Source: Abelmoschus esculentus (taxonomy: Eukaryota; Streptophyta; Magnoliopsida; Malvales; Malvaceae). From it: DNA of 64,000 nt. The position numbers and the translations under genes were made by a program. This document shows positions 46,001-56,987 of this stretch, in pieces (the stretch's first letter is position 1; every line of letters starts with the position of its first letter). Below the pieces are notes generated by a model that saw nothing but the letters and a program-made list of their open reading frames with translations, made no database searches and had not been told where the DNA came from. The DNA is taken from the NCBI GenBank assembly GCA_035048815.1, contig JAUCBN010000004.1, positions 15,590,001-15,654,000 on the forward strand, read 5' to 3'.

Positions 46001-46709
46001 CAGCCGAAATTCCTATGGATCCAGGATTGAAATTCAATAAAGAAGTAGCTGGTAGTCTAGTTGACAAAGAACTCTATCAAAGGTTAGTTGGGAAACTGAT
46101 TTATCTTTCTCTAACGAGGCCAGACATTGCATACTTAGTAAGTATTGCAAGCTAACACATGAGTAGCCCTCAAGAAGAACATCTGGAGGCAATTAACAGA
46201 ATTTTGAGGTACCTAAAGTTTACACCTGGTTCTGGACTAATCTTTAGGAAAAGTCTTGACAGAATAGTGAAAGTCTACACAGACTCAAGTTGGGCAGGTG
46301 AGCTCACTGATAGGAGGTCAGTTAGTAGATATTGTGCTTATGTTTGTGGCAACCTAGTTACTTGGAGAAGCAAAAAAAAGGTTCTGGTGTCAAGAAGTAG
46401 TGCTGAGGCAGAATTTAGAGCATTATCCCTTGGAACATGTGAGGGAGTGTGGATAAAGAGACTTCTCGTAGAATTGGAGTTAGATAGAGAGAATGGGTTT
46501 GAAATCTACAGCGACAACCAATCAGCTATGAGTATTGCTAAGAATCCAGTACAACATGATAGAACTAAACACATTGAAATTGATAGGCACTTTATCTATG
46601 AGAAAGTGAATGGTGGGACTGCGAAGTTAAACTATATTCCGACTAAGAGCCAGATTGTTGACATCTTTACTAAAGCACTTCCAAGAGTTAACTTTGATGA
46701 GTTCACATC
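43024..46709 (+). pseudogene. Copia-A gag end, protease, integrase, RT, RNase H
   Basis: Resumes Gag with A-E-I-R-R-E-E-S-R-R and a zinc knuckle C-D-H-C-K-K-V-G-H-L-V-D-Q-C-W-K-L-H-G (near 43155). Protease: W-I-I-D-S-G-A-S-H-H (43410). Integrase: L-G-H-P...C-E-I-C-Q (43850-43945), then broken pieces with D-D-Y-S-R, D-N-G-S-E-Y and Q-Q-N-G-I-A-E-K-K-N-R-H. RT (45200-46155): W-F-F-T-V-K-Y-N-S-D-G, then K-A-R-L-V-A-K-G-F and Y-V-D-D at 45790-45801. RNase H (46159-46700): Y-T-D-S-S-W-A-G, S-R-S-S-A-E-A-E and S-D-N-Q-S-A. Lesions include a frameshift near 44010, TGA near 44100 and 44245, TAG 44718, a frameshift near 45640 and TAA 46153. Gypsy-2 cuts the frame at 46710, just after A-L-P-R-V-N-F-D-E-F-T. 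Confidence 0.9.
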
Positions 46710-48044
46710 TGATGAGTGCTCAAAAGACCATTATTTTATACACCTTTCATGGGCAATAAGCACTTAATTCACACCTACTTGGACTGATGCATGTACTTAA
46801 TATGCAATATTTGGATATTCTGCTATTATAACTTATAAAGCTGATATTTATAGAAAATGCAGAATTTACGACATCTTCTGTACTTGCAGGAATAACCACT
46901 GCCGAGGCAGCGCTGAGGCCGAGGCAGAACCTGGGCCGCAGCAGCAACTGAAGTTCCAGCACCAATGCTATAGGCGATTGGAAGAAAAAATAAGCTGGAC
47001 GTTTTTGGACATGCAGCACATGGATTAGAGCTGGTTAGCAAATGGAAAGCCCAAGTCAAAGGCCACGAGGGTAAAGCATCTTAGTTGGAATAAAATTGGA
47101 AATATTTTATTTATGGAATTTATTTGTATCCTACTCCAAGTTGTACTCCTACTTAGGAAGGGTTTGCCCTAGACCTAGACTATATATACCATAGCCGGCC
47201 ATTGTTTAGAGGAGAGCCGATTTAGAGAGTTTACCCTAAGACTCTTTGTTTTCTTTCTCTTTATTATGTTCTAAGTTCTCTTAGGGTTTAGGTGAAGGTT
47301 GTCGAGTACTTGTGAGAGGAGGTTGTACTTTGTTCTTTATTTCAATGCAATAAAATATCAAGGTTTGCTTATCCTTTGCCATTCTTTGTTCTTGCATTCA
47401 AGCTCGGGAGAGAAGTTTTTAAGTAATCTATTTATCTAGACTAGGGAGAGTTAGATTCACGAAAGGGATAAGTATGGTATTTCAATCGCGAAATACTAAC
47501 TCGGCCTAGGGATAGGTTAAGAGTTTCAGCGGCTAAAAGAAGTGTGGGATTGGTTGATGATTATAATTGATTAACGTCGGGAGGTATCATCAAGGATTGA
47601 TCACCAACAGTACTTCGACTTATGGATAAGCGGAGTCATCAAAGGACACTTTGCCGAACATTGATAAAGTCCACCCAAGAGCAAGGGATTGCCGTGGCGG
47701 ACAAGTATCGTTGTTGCCAAGGCAGTAATCTGCAGTACTGCCGAGGTAGTGATGTACAATTGCATTGGACAGAGACAAGTCAATCAAATCCACAATACAA
47801 TATAACTGGATCCTGCCCTCTCTCTTAATCAGATCTCATCCTCTTTAGTTTTTTTTATTCAAATTATTTAGTTTAAATAAAACCATCTCACTTGTGTTCT
47901 TACTTTATTTCAAATAGAGCAAGAAGGCAAAAAGGAAACATATTAAGTATATCAATCCTCGAGGAGACGATAATTCGATAAATACTTATCACTTATTACT
48001 TGACGTGTACACTTGCACAAATTGCGCTCTTTTTACACGCAACA
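46710..48044 (+). repeat. Gypsy-2 5' LTR
   Basis: 1335 bp, TGATGAGTGCTCAAAAG...TTTTACACGCAACA. It aligns with the sense strand of the Gypsy-1 LTRs but is clearly diverged. TATA region tatatatacc at 47181-47190. Contains TGCCGAGGCA (46900), TGCCAAGGCA (47715) and TGCCGAGGTA (47739). Confidence 0.85.
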
Positions 48045-48050
48045 AGTTTT

Positions 48051-48068
48051 TGGCGCCGTTGCCGGGGA
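48051..48068 (+). other. Gypsy-2 primer-binding site (tRNA-Asp)
   Basis: TGGCGCCGTTGCCGGGGA, 6 bp after the LTR end, the same as in Gypsy-1. Confidence 0.9.
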
Positions 48069-48148
48069 TTAGCAACTAAATTTTGTTTTCTTTATTTTCT
48101 TACTTTAGTTATTTTTATTTTTATTTTACTTTGGTTTATTTTTGGTGT

Positions 48149-50674
48149 ATGACCAGGGCCAACCCAACCAATCCGTTGTACGAGATTGATCCAGAAATTG
48201 AACGTACACGGAATAGATTGAGGAGACAAAACCAACAAGCAATGGCAGAAAATCAAGGAGATCAGAACATACCTGCTGGCAATTGAGGACTTCTGCCGCC
48301 ACCAATGCCGCAGCAACAACTGTCGCAGCCACTATTGCCGCGGCAACTCACTATTAGAGATTTCTTGGTGGAAGATCTGAATGGATTAAACCCTGGAGTT
48401 GTTACACCAGAGATAGAAGCAACCCACTTCAAACTGAAACCTGTCATGTTCAACATGCTCAACACTATGGGACAGTTTGGTGGGTCTTTAACTGAAGATG
48501 CCAGGCAACATCTCAATTCATTCATGGAGATTTGCAATTCATTCAAAATCCAAGGAGTCCATGAAGATGTTTTGAGATTGAAATTGTTCCCCTATTCACT
48601 GAGGGATAGGGCAAAAACCTGGTTTAATAGCATTCTAGCAGGATCAATAGGATCTTGGAGTGAACTCTGCCTTGATTTCATTACACGTTTTAATCCCACA
48701 AATTTATATGATCGTATACGTAATGAAATTACTTCTTTTTGGCAGGCAGGTGATGAACCAATGTACGAGGCATGGGAGCGATATAGGGAGCTACTACACA
48801 GGTGCTTTACATGGATTCCCCTTGTGGACACACGTGACAATGTTCTACAATGCCACTAATGCCCCAACAAGAATGATGTTAGACGCGTCTGCCAATGGGA
48901 CACTCCTTGACAAAGCTCCTGAGGAAGCTATAGAGATTTTGAATAAACTCGCAAAGAACGATTTTCAATTCCCTACATCTAGGCGAGGAGGAATGAGAAG
49001 CCAAGCCACAGTAAATGAACTAGAGACAACCAACTCAGTGGTAGCACAATTGGCCTCTCTCACTAAACTGGTTCAAAATATGCAAATACAGCAAAATACA
49101 CATGAGGTTAAGGCAATAAATTCTTCTAAATGTATGCAAGATGAGGAATCTAGCCTATATGTTGGAAATTACAATAGGAACAATATGATGTCCAACACAT
49201 ATAACCCATCATGGAAAAGGCACCCAAATTTTTCATGGAGCAATCCTAATAATGCCTTGAATCCAATTACTCAAACCTCAGGTCCAGCAACCAATGCAAC
49301 ATCTGCCGCAGCCGCAAGCTCAGCAGCCAATGCCGCCGCAGCAGATGCATCAGCAGCAGCACACAAGTTCACTGAAAAATTCTCTTAAGGCCTTCATGAT
49401 GAAAATAGAATCATACATGGCCGAGAAAAGCAGTTTCATCAAGAGAACTGATGATTTCATGAATAGAATTGAAATGAGGTTGCAGAATCAAAAAGCATCA
49501 TTTAAATCACTGGAAACTCAGGTTGGACAATTTGTTCAGAACCAGAACACTAGACCACAAGGAAGATTACCCAGCAATAATGAAGTTGCTAAGGGAATGG
49601 GCCATGAGCAATGCAAAGTAATTACTACTAGAAGTGACCTACAACTTAAAGAGATACTAGGCAGTCCAGCAAAAAATGTCCCACCAGTAGAACGAGAAGA
49701 ATCAGACAAAGAGGACTTGGATGCTGCATCAACAGATCATATCTCAGAAATCCCAAAAGGAAGCTCTGCCCCAACAGAAACCTCGGCAGTACCGCAACAA
49801 TCTGCCGAGACAGCAAAAGACCCAGTGGTGCCAAGTATCAAATTCAAAACTAATGAAATCCTGGAAGAGATGAGACCACCACCACCTTTCCCACAAAGGT
49901 TGAAAAAAAAAACAGGATCATCAATTTAAAAAGTTTCTAGATATTTTAAAGCAAGCCCACATCAACTTGCCATTTGTTGAGGCAATTGAACAAATGCCTA
50001 ATTATGCTAAGTTCTTGAAAGACATTGTGTCTAAGAGAAAAAGGCTTGGTGAGTTTGAAACAGTGGCTGCAACTGAAGGATGTATGGAAATGCTGCACAA
50101 TCGCATGCCACCTAAATTGAAGGACCCTGGATGTTTTACAATACCTTGTGCGATAGGAAATCACTACGAAGGAAAGGCTTTATGCGACTTGGGAGCAAGT
50201 ATAAACCTAATGCCTAAATCTGTTTTCCAAAAGCTTGGAATAGGAAGGGCAAAACCTACAACAGTGCTGCTCCAATTAGCGGATAGATCCTATATGCATC
50301 CAGAAGGAAAGGTCAAGGACATATTGGTAAGGGTGGATAAATTTATTTTCCCCGCTGACTTTCTTGTCCTTGATTGTGAAGCAGATGACAATGCACCGAT
50401 CATCCTTGGGAGACCTTTCCTTGCCACTGGACGCACTCTAATTGATGTAGAAAATGGAGAATTGACAATGAGGGTTAATGACCAACAAGTCAAACTCAAT
50501 GCCTTCCACAATTTAAAAATATATGATGAGGTAGAAGAATGCAAAGTCCTCCACACCACAGATGCAGGCACCAAGATATCCTGTTTCAACAGTAACTGCC
50601 TTGGCAGCATGCTCGGTAGAATATTTGGCAAGAAGATTAAGCTAGAGGTGGAGGCAGCAAATAGAGAAACATAG
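48149..50674 (+). pseudogene. Gypsy-2 gag-protease
   Basis: Starts at ATG 48149 (M-T-R-A-N-P-T-N-P-L-Y-E-I-D). Gag core: F-G-G-S-L-T-E-D-A-R-Q-H-L, L-K-L-F-P-Y-S-L-R-D-R-A-K-T-W-F-N-S, then M-M-L-D-A-S-A-N-G-T-L-L-D-K. A Gln/Pro-rich hinge follows (49290-49370), then a long linker. The protease has A-L-C-D-L-G-A-S-I-N-L-M-P-K-S (near 50185) and I-I-L-G-R-P-F-L-A-T-G-R (near 50400). Breaks: TGA 48284-48286; frameshifts near 48803, near 49270 and at an A-run near 49905. The Cys/His motif seen in Gypsy-1 Gag is reduced. DLG in place of DTG/DSG is usual for this lineage. Unlike Gypsy-1, the linker-protease junction is in frame. Confidence 0.88.
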
Positions 50675-51259
50675 TGTCTAGGCACATACAATTCCAATCG
50701 GACAAGACCACATGGAACAATAAAGAAAAATTCAACAGGGATGAGCATGAATCCAAAGGGAATAGCCAACATTTGAATCATAATTCTGGCCAACATGAGA
50801 CAATCACCTTAGGAGATGCATTTGCATGCACTCCACCAGTGACATAATCTCTTACCTTTCTTTTTATTATATTAGGATTAGTTTAGTTTATATTTACTTT
50901 CTATAATTATTTTTGCTTTAATTGTTCTTCTTGTTTTGTTTAATTTTTTTTAGGATGATAAGCAAGAATAAAGGAGAAATAGTTCACAGCAGGAATTTTA
51001 CCGAGGCAGAAAACAGTGTTACAGCCGCAGCAGTCCCAAGGGGCAGAACAATGTAACGGATAGTCTACCGAGATTCCCGCCGTGGCAATAAATGCAAACG
51101 GCAGTAAAGTCTAACGGCTAATTGGTTCAAACGGCTACAAGGCCGAGGCCTTTATAAGCAATCTCCCCCTCTTGAACTATTCACTCTTGCATTCTTGTTT
51201 TCTTTAGAATATTTGCTAATCTTGCTCTCACAATACTCTCTACCTACTCACAAGTCTTC
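50675..51259 (+). other. Gypsy-2 spacer between protease and extra ORF
   Basis: Where an autonomous relative would have RT and integrase there are only ~600 bp, partly AT/T-rich (50840-50950). They contain TACCGAGGCA (50999) and CGCCGTGGCA (51079). A TATA-like tttataagc sits near 51151. No gene is seen. Confidence 0.6.
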
Positions 51260-52839
51260 TTGCAATTTTCAGAACTTCTTCAAGAAAATCTCCAAGAACC
51301 TCAACTCTCAAAATACTTACTCATACCTACCTACAACCGCTTTGCACCCACCGCTGTCGAAGACCGCTTCAACAGGTCTTTCATTACTCGGCAGTTGTGG
51401 GAGGAGCAAGGGTTCCAACACTCCGATGAGGAAAACTTCGGCATCAAGCACTACTTGTTCGACAAGATCAAGTATCAAGCATGGCAAGTCTTTTGCCTAC
51501 AACCCACTCAGGCCAACGCCACCATCGTGCGGGAATTCTATGCATATGGGCCGAGCAAGGACTCTCTATACGTCCACTACCGAGGCAGGCCTGTCCGCCT
51601 TAATGCCGAGATAATAAACCAATTCTATGGCCTAGCCCCTGAACGTGATATCCACTCAGAGTTCTTCGAAGACATCACCAATGAAGATTACGAGTTGATT
51701 AAAGACGACCTTTGCTATAACAATACTCCTTGGGAAACTGGTGCCCATAGAGGATCGGTAGCAAGGCAGAACCTCAAGCCTGAGGTCAAGCTATGGAACA
51801 CCTTTGTCAAAAGACGCCTCATCCCTACCTCCCACAACAGTACAGTGGACCGAAGGAGATTGGTGCTCATCCAATCCATCATCAACAAACGAAGCATCAA
51901 TGTTGGAGAGATAATTTTAAGGGAGATACACGAATGTGGTAAGAAGGAAAGAGGGCCTTTATATTTCCCTTGTTTAATCACTGGTTTGTGTATTGCCGCA
52001 GGTGTACTAGTAGAAGACACTAATGAATACACCCCCCAAAGGCGTGGATAGACCAGAGACTTCTGCCACAAAGTCATGCAGATCACACAAGCAAAGCCAG
52101 TCTAAGCAACCCCTCAGCAATACACTGCTGGAACCCAGTACATAACACTGCCCACACCACTGCCACAGCAGACCCCTACCAGGAGATATTACAAAGGATG
52201 ACAGCTATGGACCTTCGCCAACAACGATACATGGAATATCAGAGAGACTTCAACAGCAAACTTGCCCACATGATGATCCAAAATTTTCCCATCCAAGGGG
52301 TGCAATTTCCAGAATTCCCAGCCAACATGTTTGTAACGGCTGCACCCTACACCGAGACAACTCTAGCCCCAGGACCGAGGTCATTCTTCCCTACCAGACC
52401 ACAGTAACAGTTCAATGCTGATGGTCCATCTAGGGCAGCAAACTCTGTCGCGGCATTATCGACCAGCCGACAGCCAGCAAAAAGGAGAGCAACATTCCAC
52501 ACACCATAAGGATCCCCCATCCCCATGGGCAGCCTATCGGCAGAGATAGATGCCTATGTACATCAAAGCTCATCCAATATCGGGCCATGCACTTACTATG
52601 CCGAGGCAATGAATGTTGAAGAGGAAGGCGGGACGGATATAATGCATACGGAAGAAATTGCCGAAGAAGAAGAAGGAGAAGAAGGGGATGCTCCTTTGCA
52701 AAGGACACCACCCACACGAGTTCAACCGCCCCGGAAAGCAAAAACTCAACAACCACCAGCACAAGGATCAAAAATGAAAGAGTCGGCAGGAAGGCCTAGA
52801 AAAAAGATCGTTACCAGCAGCTCCTCGGAGTCTCTTTAA
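51260..52839 (+). pseudogene. Gypsy-2 extra ORF (plant transposon-protein-like), broken
   Basis: The first open part, 51260-52051 (263 codons), contains F-I-T-R-Q-L-W-E-E-Q-G-F, W-Q-V-F, A-N-A-T-I-V-R-E-F-Y-A-Y-G, V-H-Y-R-G-R-P-V-R-L-N and I-N-Q-F-Y-G-L. Later come N-T-F-V-K-R-R-L-I-P-T-S-H and G-L-C-I-A-A-G-V. This pattern recalls the 'putative plant transposon protein' domain common near plant gypsy elements; its function is unknown. After TAG 52049 and a frameshift the C-terminal part continues (52198-52407; 52525-52839), Pro/Gln-rich, then strongly acidic, ending with a basic patch and Ser-rich tail (T-S-S-S-S-E-S-L). The Athila lineage often has an extra ORF 3' of pol, so this may be its counterpart; that is inference. 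Gypsy-1 has no such ORF. Confidence 0.65.
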
Positions 52840-53713
52840 ATTCTAAGCCTTTACTGCCTTTATTTCGTTACTTGTTTTATTGATTTTATTACCTGCTGTG
52901 TGATGTAACCATTGACGATAATGCTCAGTTTGAGTTTGGGGGTGTAGATGCACTACCGAGGCATCCTACTGCCGCGGCTTTACCATGAAAAAAGAGTATT
53001 TTTTTTACTCCGAATTTTTTTTTTGCATTTATCTACCTTTTACTTGAATTATTGCCTTTACTTTTACACTGCCTTTCATCAGTATTGCCTTAGTTTATTC
53101 TTTTAAGGCTATAGAAATCTTTCTCCTTACCATGGCTAGGTTCTGTTTTAAAGGATTAACCTTAGAATACTTAAGGAAGAGAACTTAGAAGCTTGCTATA
53201 AGGTTGATATTAATAAACACTTTTGGGACTTGTTTGATTTAGGAATTCTTTTAATGAACTTAAGTGATAAAGACTTAGATCTTTGGAAAAGTGACTAGAG
53301 GTGCCTATCACCAGCTCTAGGAATCACTCTTCTTCATACTACAGGTGCCCAAAATTGGCTCTAGTATGCTAAAGAAATTATCAAAAGAAAAGAAGGAAAT
53401 AGAAAATACATGCCTTGAGGTGCCCGAAATTGGCTCAAGTTATTGATGTTTTTAAGAAGAGAACACTAAATCCAAGTCTACTTGTCTTGAACTTAAAGTT
53501 TGTCTAAGAAAGCCTTTAATCAACCTTGTCCACAAAAACCCATACACTCACAAAATCTTATAGCTTGTTTCCGGGTAAAATCCTTGAGTCAACGAAAGGC
53601 TAAGACTAAAGAATAGGCATAGTTATGGTGGGGAGAATAGAAGGAAAAGTAAGACCAAAAGAGAATAAGGTTTGGCAAATTGATGGCTGGTGTGTTCTGT
53701 GTAGTGCTATAAA
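52840..53713 (+). other. Gypsy-2 3' non-coding region
   Basis: Holds an internal polypurine-like module (52929-52947, TTTGAGTTTGGGGGTG), TACCGAGGCA (52954) and the stem-loop series (53295-53439). Sequence around 53100-53560 corresponds to the reverse complement of 20560-20870 in Gypsy-1. It ends where the Gypsy-3 LTR starts. Confidence 0.7.
53295..53439 (+). other. Stem-loop series in Gypsy-2
   Basis: Three hairpins with 14-nt loops. (a) 53295-53320: CTAGAG/CTCTAG, loop GTGCCTATCACCAG, with an outer GTGA/TCAC pair. (b) 53335-53368: CATACTACAG/CTCTAGTATG, 9 of 10 paired, loop GTGCCCAAAATTGG. (c) 53414-53439: CTTGAG/CTCAAG, loop GTGCCCGAAATTGG. Loop type order (TATCACC first, then CAAAA/CGAAA types) is the same as in sense-strand Gypsy-1. 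Confidence 0.8.
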
Positions 53714-55718
53714 TGTTGTATGTGAACACACATATATGTGCAAGTATACACAGTCGTACAAGTAATAAAGGGTGAGTGAGTATTGTTCCTACGAGGATCG
53801 GGGTAAAGTGTAAGTCAATTTTGTCAAGGAAAAAAGGGGTGTCACTAAAAAGAAAACAAAGATAAAGATATAAACAAGAGAAAATGGATATGTACGGTGG
53901 AAGTGTAAAGTGGAAATGCTATGACAATTTTAGGATGCTAGCAACTAAAATATGTCAAGGCAAAATGGGATGAATGGTGGTGGCACGATAGATGTAGAGT
54001 GTGAAGTGTATGGTAATGTGATTGCAAGTAAATAGATAAAACAGAGGAACACTTTGTAAATCCCAAGGCAAAAGCAAGATACGAGAACATAGGTGAGCAA
54101 TATGTCGTACTTTTCCTCTATTGATGAACTCTCTCGGGAATGACTGGTGGTGACTTCTATGATTTCCTACCCCTTACCCCTACCTAACATATATCTACTA
54201 CGGTGTATACCTACTCGACAGAGGTTTCTAAAGTGTTCCCGCTCTCTCGAGTCATAAGAACCTGACAGCCTAAAATGCCATGGTATTTTCGCCTGTCACG
54301 CGAATGACACCTTAGTCTATCGGTAAAGCACACTCCTTTTAGTCGTTGAAGCCTTCACCTACGCCTCTCTCGAGTGCTCTAGGATCCAACTAGGCCCTAT
54401 TTGCAGTCTAGAACCCATTGCTCACGTAGATCCTCCCTTAGCTCCTTTCGGATGATCTAAGGATCTATAGTTACGCCTCTCTCGAGTGCTCTAACATGTA
54501 CCTAAACACGAGACACTCTCGTGCCTCTTACAATGCTTAAATAATTATCAACAATGAGCAAAGCAAATATACAAACACTTAGTAGGCAATATATTAAATA
54601 GAAATAAAAGATAATCATCCATAAAAACATCCACCAAATAAAGCAAACACATGGTGGGTGAAAGAGTTTAAGAACAAATATTAACCACTAATACCATCCT
54701 TAAATCATCCACATAAAACCTCTCAAAGATATAAAATAAAGCAAGGGAAGAGGAGAGAAGACACCCTCGGTACGCGCTACCGCCGGCTTCTTCTACCACC
54801 ATGGGACGCCTTACCGTGCTAGCCCCTCTCGGGTGCCTAGCACACTACTCCCTTCAAGCTCTATCAATGGAGGAACCCTTCGGTTGTGGAAGAAAGGTTG
54901 AAGCTTTCTTCACCACTCTTTGCTCTCCTTGTGCCTCAAAATCTGCTCCAAAGGTCCTCTTTTTTCTTGAATAAAGGTTGCTCTTTTATAAGGTAACCAT
55001 GCATTACAAAATAGGGGTGAAAAACCCTAAAAGATGTGTAAAAATCCATTTTTGCCCTCATTTTGTCGTGGCATTTCTGCAGGACTGACAGAGGTGACAG
55101 TGGTTCCCTATTGAGGTGGCTAGCATACAAGCCATATTGGTTGTGGTCCCCTACCTAGGTGGCTGTGGCCAGGCTGTAGTGGTCCCGGATGGTTGTAATG
55201 GTTATGGCCAGGCTGTATTGGCTCCAGATGGCACTCCTCTCAAAATATCTTCTTGTCCTGTAGTGCAGCACAAGAGTTCTCTAGATTTGCCATGGCATTT
55301 TCCTATTGCTATCCTTCTGCAAATATCTGACATAGTGACAGTGGTCCCCTACTGAGGTGGCTCATGGTGAGGCAGTAATGGCACCAGCTGGCACTCTTAT
55401 CAAAATATCTTATTGTCGTTTAGCTCAGCATAGGAGTCCTCCAGATTTGCCATGGCATTTTCCCATCGCTATCCTTCTGCGAATGCCATGACAAATTTCC
55501 TCAACTTCCCATTTTGCTTTACCTACACAACATCAACCAAAAGCACGACCTTTCCCTTAAAATAGCACCTATTTCCTCACTATAAATTCTAAAACACAAA
55601 CAACCACCAAATGCAATATTATGATCCTAAATGCAACTAAATGCTCCTATATGTGCTTGAAGACAATAAATAACTTAAGTAAAAAGGCTTAAAATATAGC
55701 CTTTTTGTGGAGTTATCA
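53714..55718 (-). repeat. Gypsy-3 3' LTR
   Basis: 2005 bp. A sense TATA box CCTTATAAAA is at 54984-54993. An imperfect tandem duplication of about 160 bp covers 55230-55500 (for example, TGCCATGGCA at 55288 and 55448 with the same flanks). Repeated ctctctcgagtgctct phrases occur near 54361 and 54477. No gene. Confidence 0.82.
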
Positions 55719-56987
55719 CCCCCCCAAACTTAAGCTATTGTTTGTCCTCAAGCAATGGATAGCAACTAGCAGAGAAGAAATGTCATGACAATTTTCAGAA
55801 TCAAGACAAGCAAATGGTCAGAGTTTCAGCCCTCAGAAAATGTCATGGCATAAACATATAAGACTTGAGGAAATTTCAAGAGAGCTACTCTAGGACCAGA
55901 TCAGATGCGAGTGTGTGTGTGCGTGAGTGTATCCAATCTATGCTTAGTTAACTTAGAAAAATTTTAAAGAAGGTTCACTATCCTAGCAAAGTATGTTTTC
56001 TCATTTAAGCACAATTTTAATACTCCACATATATATATATATAATACTTTTTTTTCATTTTTTTCTTTCTTTTTTCTTTTTTTTTACACAAAATGCTAAC
56101 AAACTGCTACGAGGGGAGCCAGCCTGTCACACTACCTTCTACTCATGTCATAGCTGTCATTTATTAAAATGCAGTATCCAGGCAATGCCATGGCAAGTTA
56201 AAAGCGTAGTGTCACCCTGTGCCTCTTTCAGTAACTCATATGCACATGGATATACCATGGCATAGCGGAGTATCCCTATACAGACTTGTCCAGGCATTTA
56301 TTCACAACTTTAAGACTAAACTAATGGGAGTTTTCTATTAACCTTCAAATTCATTTCAACATGCTGAGTTGTTCAAGTTTCCATTCTATAAAAAAAATTC
56401 TAACTTTCCTAAGCATAGAAAACATACACTTAGGTAACAATAAAATAACACAAACAATCAAATCCTAAAGCAGGTTCTTTCCAAATCCCAAGTCATGCAT
56501 ATTCAATTAAAGCATTGGCCATATAAGGGTTATCATCATCGGGCATCATAAACTTTAATCCAATAAACTTATCCTAAAACTTATGTATTTGTCATGGCAT
56601 TTTTCTTCAACTACTGCTATCATGCAAAATAAAAATGAAGTAGGGAACGATACCTCCCCTAAACTTGAGACAGGCATTGTCCTCAATGCAACTAAGAAAA
56701 GAAAACTAACTTATATGCAATGCAATGAAATGAATGCAAGGTACCTTGACTTATGTAGGTGGTGCTGATGTAGTGGCAACAGTGCGACATTTTCAATCAG
56801 CGCTTGGACTCCTTCGGTGGCTCTTGTTGCTTTTCTGGCTGTGCTGGTGTTTCATGCTGAGGTTCTTCAAAGGTAGCTGAGAAAAGCTAAAAATAAAATA
56901 AAGCATATAAAATAAAATAAAAACTATTTATTTATGAAAAGCAGTAAACTGGAAATGGCATGACATTTCAGTATGTCATGCATCCTG
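55719..56987 (-). other. Gypsy-3 3' internal region
   Basis: Terminal polypurine tract in sense next to the LTR: GTTTGGGGGGG (55719-55729). The internal module is at 56654-56689 (sense GCATTGAGGACAATG, then CTCAAGTTTAGGGGAG). An (AT)n run at 56029-56043 and a T-rich stretch at 56048-56087 lie between them. TGCCATGGCA-type motifs occur at 55781, 55841, 56186, 56253, 56590 and 56956. I do not find clear 14-nt-loop hairpins here. No gene. Confidence 0.65.

Larger units (their letters stand above)
18425..46709 (+). mobile_element. Copia-A LTR retrotransposon, split and 3'-truncated
   Basis: A Ty1/copia element whose parts are read in order across two large insertions: 5' LTR and gag start (18425-18950), gag middle (38979-39325), and gag end through RNase H (43024-46709). 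Gypsy-1 fills the first gap and a solo LTR the second. Gypsy-2 enters at 46710 just after the RNase H region, so the polypurine tract and 3' LTR are not in this window. Stops and frameshifts throughout show it is old compared with the insertions it hosts. Confidence 0.88.
46710..53713 (+). mobile_element. Gypsy-2: Athila-like non-autonomous element, 3' end missing
   Basis: A plus-strand relative of Gypsy-1. 5' LTR 46710-48044, tRNA-Asp primer site, gag-protease (48149-50674), an extra ORF region (51260-52839) and a 3' non-coding region with three stem-loops (53295-53439). Gypsy-3 enters at 53714, and the rest, including the 3' LTR, is not in this window. No RT, RNase H or integrase occurs between protease and the extra ORF. 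It lies inside Copia-A, whose RNase H frame it cuts. Confidence 0.88.
53714..56987 (-). mobile_element. Gypsy-3: partial Athila-like element, minus strand
   Basis: LTR 53714-55718 (plus TGTTGTATG...GAGTTATCA; sense TGATAACTCC...CAACA) followed by 1.27 kb of internal sequence before Copia-C cuts in at 56988. No coding part is in view; gag and protease would lie beyond Copia-C. It shares the LTR layout, the paired polypurine-like modules and the dispersed TGCC-NN-GGCA type motif (here with AT centre) with Gypsy-1 and Gypsy-2, so it is a related but distinct family. Confidence 0.82.

Noticed and set aside
52929..52953. TTTGAGTTTGGGGGTG as the Gypsy-2 terminal polypurine tract with an LTR starting after it
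   Set aside because: The following sequence does not match the Gypsy-2 5' LTR start, and the stem-loop region follows downstream; it is the internal module.
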